From Diplonema papillatum (Eukaryota; Euglenozoa; Diplonemea; Diplonemida; Diplonemidae), in assembly GCA_030068145.1 (NCBI GenBank), contig JAPJBO010000099.1, forward strand, positions 186,001 through 250,000: a stretch of 64,000 nt of DNA, in the 5' to 3' direction. A program made the translations under genes and the position numbers. The notes beneath the pieces were generated by a model. It had not been told where the DNA came from. It saw only the letters and a list, made by a program, of their open reading frames with translations, and made no database searches. Below, in pieces: positions 50,558 to 60,095 of the stretch. Numbering within the stretch: the stretch's first letter is position 1; each line of letters opens with the position of its first letter.

Positions 50558-51765
50558 TCAAAAGGTCTTTTTTTGCGTCAAAATGGTGACATTTTCAGCC
50601 TGTAGACTTAACGGCAGTTTAAGGCTAAAAAAACATGCAACCCGCCTCAGAAATGCCCGGAAACGTGTTTTTGGGGGAAGTTTCATGGAAAATGGCCCAG
50701 GGGGGGGTGTATTAGTTGATGGTTTTAGGGTGGACACCGTTTGGTACCGGCTAGCAGCCTGTGGGTGTGCTTCACTGTTCATACCATGCAAAGATGAGAC
50801 TACAATCACGTACAGGCAGCCACAAATGGAAGCAACAAAAGGGCGAACGACACCCAGGAGGAAGGCAGCTATGAACGTTGCTCGTCTGGATGGTTAACAA
50901 CGTCCCAAAAGGTTCTCTGGGTCTTGCGCAAGCTGAGGTGTTGTTGACACCGCAGGCAGCAGCTCTTCCCCGAACTTCTGCTAGAGCGATATTCACAAAG
51001 TTCGATGTCTTTCCGAGAAAAACAATGAGATGCTCTCATCCGTAGTGGGATTTTCCAGATTCCAACGTTTTTGTTGAAGGGATGCACGCGACAGTGTCTT
51101 TTATTCAAGTTCGCCTTTCGTACACCACCCCGAAAGGGTCGCATTGCACACGCACGGAAGACAATACTGGTCACCGGGGTGTATCTCTGGTACCTAACCC
51201 CAACGCACGTTGAGCTTGAACAAAAATAGAAAACTGGACTTGAACGAAAAGGTTCGGCGGTGGATTTATAGGACTGCCACGACATAGCAGCTCAGGGCAG
51301 GGTATCTGCAGCTTGCGGTAGCACGCTACACGACACAGGCCACTACGAAAGCTGGCGCTGACGTCAAGGACTCGAGGGGGCGGCACGTTACGAAGCCGTA
51401 CCTCATTGAGTCGCTTGTCGATGCCTCCTACGAAGCCCCACCATCCCCAACTCTCAGGAAAGTCTTTTGAGTAAAAATACATAGGCTTGGGCAGTGTTGT
51501 TTTCCTTCTTCGGTTCATGCTGTCACTATTTTTGGGGTTGTCACCTAAAAAGAAGAACACCGGTACCAAACGGTGTCCACCCTGAGTCCAAAAAATGGGC
51601 ACTCGTAAAAAGGCCTTTTCGGGGCACTTCAGCAGCCAAAAAGCATGTTTTAGGCATTTCTATACGGTTCTGGGGTGGTTTACCAAATTTTATTGCCTTT
51701 TAGGAGCCCCTATGTGGTTCCCAAAAAAATGACCTATTTTGACAGCTTTTGACCCCCCCCCCCCC
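50551..51765. mobile_element. Large imperfect inverted-repeat element
   Basis: The left arm (about 50551-50750) and right arm (about 51560-51765) are inverted relatives. Outer ends GGGGGGGTCAAAAG and CTTTTGACCCCCCC match, and the inner ends are a perfect 24-bp inverted pair (50727-50750 and 51560-51583, core GGTGGACACCGTTTGG). The arms between are diverged. The 810-bp centre has minus-strand open frames (50869-51285, 51171-51602) that I do not recognise. It abuts the elements on both sides. Confidence 0.6.
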
Positions 51766-51795
51766 TTTTGGCATCGTACACGACGCACTAGTTAT

Positions 51796-51980
51796 GGAGT
51801 TTTGCTAGTTATTAACTAGCTCAATGACTAGGGAAATTTATAACTAGCACGAGCTAGTTATATAACTAGCTCGTGCTAGTTATATAACTAGCTCTGCTAG
51901 TTATATGACTAGCTCTGCTAGTTATATAACTAGCTCTGCTAGTTATATAACTAGCTCTGCTAGTTATATAACTAGCTCTC
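51796..51980. repeat. Left subterminal palindrome array
   Basis: Six or more copies of CTAGTTATATAACTAG joined by CTCTG or CTCGTG spacers, each a 16-bp perfect palindrome. Probably the multiple transposase-binding region of the element. Confidence 0.9.
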
Positions 51981-52239
51981 CCAGCAGAATAACCAGTGAA
52001 ATACAGTGAAACTGCATTGAGTTGAGTCAAAAAGGACGTGTATATCACTCGGACTAGGTATCCTGGCCCGCTTTTTCTGCTATCTGCTCGGCTGTCTCGG
52101 TTGTCTCTTCGTTGTGTTCACCTTAGCGGAACGGTGAAGCAAGAAGCGTCTTGAGGTAATCGATCTGAACAGAAATGCTTTACAGAGCTGTAGAAGGAGA
52201 CAGATGGTCGGAGAACAAAGCTAACACCGCTCTCTCCCC

Positions 52240-54195
52240 TCACAGATGGCGTTTCTTCATGTGCGAGTCTCTTAGTCTTGCGGAGGAAAAGCTCTCAAGA
52301 CACAGAGGACACTTCGTCTTTGTCAGTAGACTTGCATGGTTGTACAAGATATGTTGGCTCAAGCCACGTTTTAGTACAGACTTCGCACAGGCGGGACAGT
52401 CTTCCTTGCACTCACATGTCACGGCAGGGCGGTGCTGAGAGTCGTAGTGTGCGTACAGACCGTACACCCGACTGAAGCTCCTTCCGCATATGATACAAGA
52501 GTGCGCCTCGCCTTCACTGCTATCACTGCTTTCCGATTCAGCCACTTCGGCGCTGTCTTTCTCTCTCTCAGGAGGACGAAGCTTCCAGGGGGCTTCCTCA
52601 CAAACGCAAAACATTATTTCACTAGTTTCAACACCCGGGGTCGCATTGAATTTTATTCCCCAGCGCGTTCTGCGACCTACGTGCGCACCAAGGCCCAGAT
52701 TTTTGAGACGCGCAACTAAGTTTGTCGTGGCATTTTTCCCCCTGTGAACAATGCAGATGCAAAAATGAAAAGTGTCGTACTCAAATAGTCTCGGTATTCC
52801 TGCTGCGGGGGGTGTAAGCTCCGGTAGTGGAGTGCGTTGACCTTTTTTGTCGAAGTGTTTGTGCTGAAGCTCGCACACTTGCAAGTCACGTTCCATCGTC
52901 TGTTGAGACGTGCACGCCACCCATCGTTTGCGTTCACCATTCATCTGCTCGAACGCTTCATCAGATGTCACCAACCGATGGGCATCCTGAACATCAAACC
53001 AGTGACTCATACTGTGGGCATAAGCTGAACGAGTGACTCCGGGATTGGCCCACTCCAGCACAAAGATGAGTGCGTGGTAGCTCAGTAAACTGAACAAAAA
53101 ATACTTCACAATTTGGCTGTCTGGAGTGTCTGCGTAAAAGAAGCGCACAGGTATGTCCTGATAGCGAAAGAACACGAGAACATCCATGAGGGAACACAGT
53201 GTCAACTGGTTCCCTTGCGTTTGCGCTATCAGGGCAGCCAGCAGTTTGCGTGCTTGGGAGCCTGTCATGTTGTTGCCAATGCTGCCGATGACAGCGAGCT
53301 CTATCCCTGCTGCGTGCGGAAGCGTCTGCACAATGAGGCGTATCATCCCTTTCACGTCGTGCAGGGCCGGGGTCATCGTGAAGCACGGTTGCAGGAACCG
53401 TTGCGCGATGTGGCATGTATAGCCGGCTGCATGCATCTCTTGCAGGCTGAGCCTCTCGCAGGCGTGCAGTTGCTCTAGCCAGTCACCGGCAGCCGTCGTA
53501 CAAAACGCACTACGATGGCCAGAACCGCCAACACCACTGAACAGCGACCACAGCTCCGCATGATCCCCGCCGAAGCGAAACAGCTGTACAGAGGCTGCGT
53601 GCTTCCCTTTGCTGAAACTGCCCGTCTGAATCTGCGTCAGCTGCGGCAAGGCGTTGAATATCCACCATTCGTGGAACTGCGGCTTTCGCTTGTCACAAAC
53701 TGTAAGAAAGCGTGTCGCAGTCCTCCCAGCCGAGAGGGAGATGGCCAGCCGCTGCCTGGAGCTCCGAGAGCGAAAGGCATTCCCCGTGTTGTACGCGTCC
53801 ATGAATATAATCACGGAGGGAGCCTCCCTACACGTCTTGAACGGAAATTTGCGCAATAAAAACTGGAGGGATTCCGCGATATTCCCCAGGGCCCTACCTG
53901 CCATCAGCTTGAAGTCTTCGCCGGCCTTGGCCACGACCGATTGCGACAGCCCCATCGCAATCCCAGTTTCTTCCTTCACTATCCGTCCAAGTTCTGCGCA
54001 AGCGTTGAGTGATAGTCCCAATCGCGTCCGGTTCTCGGCTATTATCTTCCCAATTGCCCGCACAGTTTCTGCGTCCATCTTCTTAAGAGTGTAAGCTGGC
54101 CAGGAAAGAATGGAGTATTTTTTTTGTCCTGCGGAAGATTTCAAGTGGTATCCATGGTCTGGTTCTAACAATAAATTTCCTTCCTCGTTCGACAC
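52240..54195 (-). CDS. Putative DDE-type transposase with C-terminal zinc fingers
   Basis: 651 residues, uninterrupted. Residues 40-105 are helical and HTH-like (AIGKIIAENRTRLGLSLNAC, LSQSVVAKAG). 128-140: VIIFMDAYNTGNAF, with Asp133. 206-232: FRFGGDHAELWSLFSG, with Asp211 followed by His/Cys. 279-290: LHDVKGMIRLIV. 411-424: SDEAFEQMNGERKR, with Glu413. This D-D-E spacing, and the GGDH, LHDVK and SDEAxE-N blocks, recall unclassified animal/protist transposase-like proteins. 567-651 hold C2H2-type fingers (CIICGRSFSRVYGLYAHYDS, a Cys-rich middle, CPLCLESFSSARLRDSHMKK). The location between terminal inverted repeats supports a transposase. The catalytic triad is inference. Confidence 0.7.
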   Translation of the reverse strand: MSNEEGNLLLEPDHGYHLKSSAGQKKYSILSWPAYTLKKMDAETVRAIGKIIAENRTRLGLSLNACAELGRIVKEETGIAMGLSQSVVAKAGEDFKLMAGRALGNIAESLQFLLRKFPFKTCREAPSVIIFMDAYNTGNAFRSRSSRQRLAISLSAGRTATRFLTVCDKRKPQFHEWWIFNALPQLTQIQTGSFSKGKHAASVQLFRFGGDHAELWSLFSGVGGSGHRSAFCTTAAGDWLEQLHACERLSLQEMHAAGYTCHIAQRFLQPCFTMTPALHDVKGMIRLIVQTLPHAAGIELAVIGSIGNNMTGSQARKLLAALIAQTQGNQLTLCSLMDVLVFFRYQDIPVRFFYADTPDSQIVKYFLFSLLSYHALIFVLEWANPGVTRSAYAHSMSHWFDVQDAHRLVTSDEAFEQMNGERKRWVACTSQQTMERDLQVCELQHKHFDKKGQRTPLPELTPPAAGIPRLFEYDTFHFCICIVHRGKNATTNLVARLKNLGLGAHVGRRTRWGIKFNATPGVETSEIMFCVCEEAPWKLRPPEREKDSAEVAESESSDSSEGEAHSCIICGRSFSRVYGLYAHYDSQHRPAVTCECKEDCPACAKSVLKRGLSQHILYNHASLLTKTKCPLCLESFSSARLRDSHMKKRHL

Positions 54196-54399
54196 TTCCC
54201 TACGAGGAACCTGGAAGACCGCATCCTACTCATCAAAAACTGTTGTGACCAGCGAAGTTTTAAAAGTTGCTTACGTAACCCGCAAAGTGTCAATGTTGCT
54301 TACCGGTATGTGATGTGCCTGTACCTTGGTTTGCTCAAAAAACGGAGTACAAAATAAAAAGGATGATCTGATTTTGGTGCTGCAAAAACAAAAAGGTTT

Positions 54400-55431
54400 T
54401 CAGTTGGGAACAAACGTCACGCTCTCATTGTCGCTGGCATCAGGATCATCCTCCACGTCGGCTTTGATTTGAGAGTCTTTGTCGTCGTCGTCCTCATCCT
54501 CGATGCCATCAGCGTCGTCCCCCGAGTCGGAGAAAAGCCCCACGACATCTGGATTGCTGCGCCAGTCACCGGGCTGCAGGCTCACGCTATGTTTCTTCCT
54601 CGACAGGGGAAAGTTCACAAAGGTTGCAAATCCCCCGCTAGCCCCCCGGACCTGCAGGGGCCGGACACTGTCGATCATGACGTCTGGAGGGAGGGTGTAG
54701 CTTCCGGTGTACAAACCAGCCTCACAGTGCTCCGACGGACGTTCACGAAGAAACGTGAAATCCAGCCGGTTGCCTGTCAGCGTCGGTGGGTGCACAGTCG
54801 ACACGACACTGCACCCACTTTCGATAACGATGCAGAAGTAGGTGACGTCCACACCCTCTTCGCGCACCTGTTTCCTCCCCAGGACAGTGATGTCCGGCCA
54901 CTTGTTTCTGCGAGTCCCTGTGACAGCAGCAGCGGGAGTAATAGCCCCCGATGCCGTCTTGCACTTGTATAAGGACGGCAAGTCAACCGTTTCCAGGTTG
55001 ACATCGCCTACCGTAGCCGCCTTCAATCGGTGGTACGCCTCCGAGTCCTTCGCCGTGGCCGTCAGCTTTTTGCGGAGCCCGACACCGCGGAACACCAAGT
55101 CGGTGTTCATTTTCACCCGCAGCGAATAGAGTTTTGAGCCAATTGTTTGGGTCTGGTTTTTCAGCGCCTTGAGCGCAGGAAACTTTGCGGCAATAGCCTT
55201 GCCGAGGATGCCATTCTTCGTTGACAACGAGAGACCAAAAAGCTGTCCCACCAGTGCCTTCAAAGGCACGTGTTGGACCTCCTCTCCCTCCTTTACCATC
55301 AAAAACAACTCCACGAAGTCTTCCACGATGTTCGCGTCCGTCTTGGCATTCGCGTCCGGCTCCAAGTCGCCGGACTTCTGCTTCTTCTTCTCGGGTGTCT
55401 TCGCCTTTGTCTCACGTGCGCGCTTGCTCAT
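54400..55431 (-). CDS. Transposon accessory protein, unknown family
   Basis: 343 residues with a basic N-terminus (SKRARETKAKTPEKKKQ, nuclear-signal-like), a central region of mixed helices and strands with a conserved look (VIESGCSVVSTVHPPTLTG, LYTGSYTLPPDVM), and a very acidic C-terminal tail (DSGDDADGIEDEDDDDKD). No family recognised. It lies 205 bp upstream of the transposase gene, same strand, inside the same inverted repeats, so a role in transposition or regulation is inferred. Its 5' leader (55453-55506) is duplicated at 55841-55900 next to the right terminal array. Confidence 0.65.
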   Translation of the reverse strand: MSKRARETKAKTPEKKKQKSGDLEPDANAKTDANIVEDFVELFLMVKEGEEVQHVPLKALVGQLFGLSLSTKNGILGKAIAAKFPALKALKNQTQTIGSKLYSLRVKMNTDLVFRGVGLRKKLTATAKDSEAYHRLKAATVGDVNLETVDLPSLYKCKTASGAITPAAAVTGTRRNKWPDITVLGRKQVREEGVDVTYFCIVIESGCSVVSTVHPPTLTGNRLDFTFLRERPSEHCEAGLYTGSYTLPPDVMIDSVRPLQVRGASGGFATFVNFPLSRKKHSVSLQPGDWRSNPDVVGLFSDSGDDADGIEDEDDDDKDSQIKADVEDDPDASDNESVTFVPN

Positions 55432-55559
55432 TTTGATTATTCGTGTATATCAGCTGTGGTCGCCGTTCAGTGGGCAGTATTTCAGTGCATTTCTCCGTAA
55501 AATACCATGAGGAGCAAGTTACAAGTGAGAGAATTTGCATAATAGGAGCCACGATGCGG

Positions 55560-55700
55560 CAGCCTCGGCGCATAGCAACCCAGTTTCTTCCTTCACGATC
55601 CGTATCCGCTCTGCGCATGCGTTGAGTGATAGTCCCAGTCGCGCCCGGTTCTCGGCAGTTAGTTCCCATGTGCCCGCAGAGTTTCTGCGTCCACACATTC
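55560..55700 (-). pseudogene. Duplicated fragment of the transposase N-terminus
   Basis: Minus-strand reading matches the gene segment encoding residues about 40-85 of the 651-residue protein (original 53940-54080): shared GTTGAGTGATAGTCCCA and CGGTTCTCGGC on the + strand, with about 20 percent differences. Internal rearrangement within the element. Confidence 0.75.
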
Positions 55701-55899
55701 ATAGGAGTGCATCAGACGAAGTATCGTGTGGAACATTCTGATTTTCCACGGCCTCAGTTTGTAACAACACACTTCCCTTCTTGGTCCTGCTGGCACATTC
55801 CCTGCGAGGCTGCTGTTTTCTTGTTATTTTGTGTCTTTCGAGCTGTGGTAGCTGTTTAGTGATGGTGTATTTCAATGCATTTCACCCGTAAAATACCCT

Positions 55900-56095
55900 A
55901 GGAGCTAGTTATATAACTAGCAGAGCTAGTTATATAACTAGCAGAGCTAGTTATATAACTAGCAGAGCTAGTTATATAACTAGCACAAGCTAGTTATATA
56001 ACTAGCACGAGCTAGTTATATAACTAGCTCGTGCTAGTCACAAGTTATCAAATATAACTAGTTATAAAATAACTAGTTATTTTCACAAGTTATGT
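55900..56095. repeat. Right subterminal palindrome array
   Basis: Seven or so copies of CTAGTTATATAACTAG with GCAGAG or GCACGAG spacers, then ATAACTAGTTAT variants, mirroring the left array. Confidence 0.9.
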
Positions 56096-56309
56096 ACCTT
56101 ACTAGTGCGTCGTGTACCATATAAACGCGGACAACAGACCGGTACGGGCTACAAGGCAACCCCTGCTCAACAGTGCTCGCCTGCCTTGATGGCACTTGCA
56201 CCTTAAAGAACTCAATGCTCAACTTGTAGAACGTGGGGGGCCCAAGACTACACTCCACGAAGGAATGTACTTGGTGTCGGTCACAAACAGTCCCGGACAT
56301 GGCAAGAAG

Positions 56310-56660
56310 GAAGTCCCAGAATAAGCGAACTTTCACTCTTAGAAGCTCAAAAGCCTTCACACAAAGGTCCTCTGTCGAAGACTACAATTGAAAAGGAAGT
56401 CCCAGAATAAGCGAACTTTCACTCTTAGAAGCTCAAAAGCCTTCACACAAAGGTCCTCTGTCGAAGACTAGCGCCATACACAATTGAAAAGGAAGTCCCA
56501 GAATAAGCGAACTTTCACTCTTAGAAGCTCAAAAGCCTTCACGCAAAGGTCCGCTGTCGAAGACTAGCGTCATACACAATATTGAAAAGGAAGTCCAAGA
56601 ATAAGCGAACCCTCACCCTTAGAAGCTCAAAAGTCTTCACACAAAGCCTTCTACAGTAGA
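56310..56660 (+). repeat. 96-bp tandem repeat, cluster 2
   Basis: About four units of the same repeat as at 48604-48935, same orientation, the last unit more diverged. It ends about 100 bp before the TIM22 start codon. Confidence 0.92.
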
Positions 56661-56758
56661 CCCCCGGTGGGATCGGAACACCCTGAGCTATCGTCGGGGA
56701 GGGGGGGCCGGGAGAAGGGAGGGCAGAATAAAAAAGAGAGCGCAACACCAAGGGCAAG

Positions 56759-57639
56759 ATGAATTTCGAACACGACCGGTCCGAGCAGGAAGTCGCGATG
56801 GAGGTGCTCATGGACTCGTGCGCCGCGCGTTCCGTGCTCGCAGGGGTCGGCGGGTACGTGATGGGGGCCGGGTTCTCCGTCTTCGGGATGATGCTCGGCG
56901 GGAGCCAGATGGACAACGTCGGCGTCAAGGAGTTCTGGCGCCGCGCCGGCCGCAACGCGCTGAAGATGGGCCGCGGCTTCGCCGCCTTCGGCTTCTTTTT
57001 CTCCGGGTTCGAGGCCGTCCTCGAGAAGCGGCGCGGCGTCCACGACTGGACGAACGCCGGCCTCGTCGGCGGCGGACTGGGCGCAGTGCAGGGCTATCGG
57101 TTCGGAGGCCCGCCCTTCGCGTTGGCAGGTCTGGCGCTTTTTCTTTTTAGCCACGTGCAATGCGTGAGGAAACTGAACCGCCGAAGTAGGACCGTCTGAT
57201 CATGACCATTTGCCAATTTACCACCTGAAACCATGTCCAGAATCTGGGCTCAGGGTAGTGCGGTCGACGAAAACTCTAGTTTCCCTTTTCTACTTTCTCC
57301 TACTCTCGCGGTGTACGGTTTCGCATGCGCACCTGCTTTGTAGGAAATACATAATCTCAAAGGAGGTAGTGTGCTGTAGCCCACACGAAACACAGGTAAA
57401 TCTGGGTTTAGTGGCGGGCGTAGGCGTTCAACAAAAAAGACCCACCTGTTGTAGCTGTAATTGTTTTGTTTCTCCCCTTTAGCCTCCTTCCGTACGACAG
57501 TAGAGAACTGCGTAGTACAAAACTATGCTTGAGTCAATCAACCAGCACGCACAAACAAAAGCTAACCTTAACTCTAAATACAGGGGCCACGGGCGGTGCT
57601 GGGTTCTGCGCCTTGATTGACTGGTTCATGGAGGGATGA
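56759..57639 (+). CDS. TIM22: TIM22-like mitochondrial inner-membrane translocase subunit (2 exons)
   Basis: Exons 56759-57128 and 57584-57639, GT-AG intron, phase 1, give 141 residues. Tim17/22/23 family: SVLAGVGGYVMGAGFSVFG (first membrane helix with glycines), then ARNALKMGRGFAAFGFFF-type segment (written in the frame as RNALKMGRGFAAFGFFF), the FSGFEAVLEKRRGVHDWTNA motif diagnostic of the family, and GLGAVQGYRFGGPPFALAG. The second exon supplies GATGGAGFCALIDWFMEG, matching the GxxGFAAFSxxID end of TIM22. Reading through the intron instead would give an unrelated tail from a dispersed repeat. Known role: channel subunit inserting carrier proteins into the inner membrane. Start CAAGATGAA. 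Confidence 0.88.
57146..57487 (+). repeat. Two dispersed repeats filling the TIM22 intron
   Basis: 57146-57322 matches 5271-5448 (TTTAGCCAC start, GGGCTCAGGGTAGTGCGGTC core). 57325-57487 is a partial copy of the 20316-type repeat. Together they make up three quarters of the 455-bp intron. Confidence 0.8.
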
Positions 57640-57649
57640 GCTGCATCGT

Positions 57650-60095
57650 GAGCGGGGCTGTTTACCGTCAGTCCGATGTGCTTCGACATCCGCAGATGCA
57701 CGTGGTCCAGATGGGGAGGACTGCGCCCGCACAGGCAGAGTTCCAGCCTGCCCCAGCCGCGCAGCTGTGTCTGAATAACGGCCGGGCCGGCGTGGCTGAG
57801 CCCGTCTATCCCTTCCGGATAGACAGTGGTGAACCGTGTCATACCCTGTGATGTGACAGCTCCCCAGGCAATTCGATGCAGTTTCAGGGGACACAGGAGG
57901 CGGACCGGCTGAATGGCAGTCGAGCCTGCCCGAGACGTGTGACTGTGAAGGTTCTGTGACGAGGGAACGAGCCTGTAAGAGTGACAACGCTACTCTTTCT
58001 ATAACGTACATATAAAAGGTGTCACGGGATAAGCCGGCAGCCGCTGCTTAACGGCAGTGCATGCTAATCCATGTGGTTCATGTACTTAAAAGAACTCAAT
58101 GCTTAACGGTCGGCCCTGAGATTACCCCCTCAGGTGACACCACTTTATCTTTAGCCATACTTCAACTGTCTTGGCGATAGCGACAGTCTGGCAAGCGACG
58201 CCTGGCTGTGGATGCCCTACCCCGCAGCCCGTGCCGCTCAGCAGACAAGGCCGCCTTCACAAGCGAAAAGACGTGCGGGAGCGGTGGCGGCGACCTTTTT
58301 TCTCGTCGGTTCTTTCCGTTTTCACGTTTCTTTTTCCTTCCGCGCGAAAAAGAAAAAAGTACATTCGCCTGTCCACACACCCGCATTTCTTCGCTGTTTT
58401 TCCACACTCCATATGGCTGGAGTTACCGTTTGCATCAGCTGGAGCCAAGACGCAAAACCAAGCGAAACCCAGAGCGACGGGAGTGACAACGGCGGGGCAG
58501 TCCTCGTTTTTTTGTTCACGACGCATGAACGGTTAGTGAAATTGTCCCGGGATGGAACTGTCAGCGGGGAATGCAACCCCTGTTGAGTTTGGCTCGTCGA
58601 GTCGTCGTGAGGTCGCGTGGAGCACTTGCCCGTTGTTGCGGGGGGTAACATGCTGAGTGCTTGACCACGACCACCACCTCCATCTATCGATGCCTCCGAC
58701 TAGGGCGGCCGCCTTGAGTTTTTAAACTGACTGCCCAGACATGGTTGTAGGGACCCCCTCCTCGAAGGGGGTTGCCTGGGCTTTCGTAGCTGGTGGCCCT
58801 GGCTGCACAGCTAGCGAACCAGACTCATCCCTGTCCTGTCTGCTGGCACTCTGGTTTCACGCTAATGACAGTCCGCACCATGTGCCCGTCACTTAAAGTA
58901 CTCAAAGCACGGTGCAGTGTTGAGCATATATATTCATGGCACTACGTACTCGTCGTCTCGTCGTATAGATGCCAAGTTCAGTGTATTTGCTGTACGACGA
59001 GACGAATACATTCGATGACAAGAAAAGTACTGTCCTATGACAACGAGGTCACATATTTCGCGTATTATTGGCAGGTCAAGTATTTGTGCTTGCATGAGTA
59101 TGTCATCTGTCCCCCAGACCATCAGTGAAAAGGCTGATACGTTTCTCAAGGCGCTGCGCTACTGAGACTGCGCTACTGAGAGAAAGAAGGAAACGTGCGC
59201 AGCATTCATCACGCTTTTTGTCGACCCGTTCTCGTCCTCTTTTCGTTCCCCGTTTGTGCACCACAACAGCGCTGCCGTGTTGGGTTGGACCAGCGTAGGA
59301 CCTCTGCCGGTTTGTCCAGAGCTTCGCCTGCGTTTAAAAAATATGACATCACAAATACCGCCGAGCGCACAGTGTCGGCAAGCGACTACCGATTATCTGA
59401 TTCGGCGACTGGTGAGTAGCGAGACTTCTGCTTGCGGCGGTGAACGGGGAAGACATATTGCACAAGTGTCAAGCTTTCCTGAAATCGAAGTGTCGAGGCG
59501 TGGCGTACCTTGGCTGGGCGCTGAGCACGAGCCGTAGCGACGGGTTGGCCGGTTTTGTTGGCCTGCTGGCTCCGGCCAGTCCGGCCGGAGCTTGTGCCTG
59601 CAGCGGTTACGCTGGTGCCGGGGCGGAATCTCACCTTCATTTGCTTCACCTTCATCGTCACCCGCACTGTGTCAGGGCCAAGACCCGAACCGCGCCTCCG
59701 ACGAATACGAGTTAGAACGGGGTGGTGAGGCGGCATTCTCAGCATGGTGTTGTTGCCGACGAAAGGTCACCTACTACGGCACCATACCGAGGAGGGCCTA
59801 CCGTAAGTACATCAAGGCTTCTATAGGTCAGTCCCTTCAGAAAGGTTGGCCCACATCAAGGCTTCTAAAGGCCAGTCCCTTCAGAAAAGTTGGCCCACAT
59901 CAAGGCTTCTAAAGGCCAGTCCCTTCAGGAAACTACAATGACCAGCAAGGTCACCCGGAGGCTTTACAACCCCGGAGTTTCAAGCGAATTTTCACTCTCA
60001 AACGCGCCCCACCAGGAGCATCCCTCCCCCCCCGCACTTGGTCCCTTTCCCCCAGCGGGACCCCCTCATTTAAAGGCTTCACAACGAGGCGCAAC
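57650..60095. other. Repeat-rich intergenic DNA
   Basis: No gene recognised. Contains copies of the 11338-type repeat (58027-58142) and the 2471-type repeat (58838-58935, diverged), and a 13-bp inverted pair TCGTCTCGTCGTA/TACGACGAGACGA at about 58950-59006. 59813-59935 is a 44-bp tandem repeat (AAGGCTTCTAAAGGCCAGTC, 2.7 copies). Confidence 0.5.

Larger units (their letters stand above)
51776..56117 (-). mobile_element. 4.3-kb DNA transposon with palindromic subterminal arrays
   Basis: Perfect 17-bp terminal inverted repeats GTACACGACGCACTAGT at 51776-51792 and 56101-56117. Just inside each end is an array of CTAGTTATATAACTAG palindromes spaced about 20 bp apart (51796-51980 and 55900-56095). 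Two minus-strand genes lie between: a DDE-like zinc-finger protein (52240-54195) and an upstream unknown protein (54400-55431). No clear target duplication flanks it. The right side holds a damaged duplicate of the transposase N-terminus (55560-55700). I do not recognise this as a named superfamily. Confidence 0.8.

Noticed and set aside
51776..56117. Classification as a giant-virus-like or Polinton-type element
   Set aside because: No polymerase, integrase, packaging ATPase or capsid-like gene is present; only two genes lie between short inverted ends.
57129..57199. TIM22 C-terminus read straight through to the stop at 57199
   Set aside because: That tail comes from a dispersed repeat also present at 5271; splicing to 57584 restores the family-typical GxxGFxxxxID ending.
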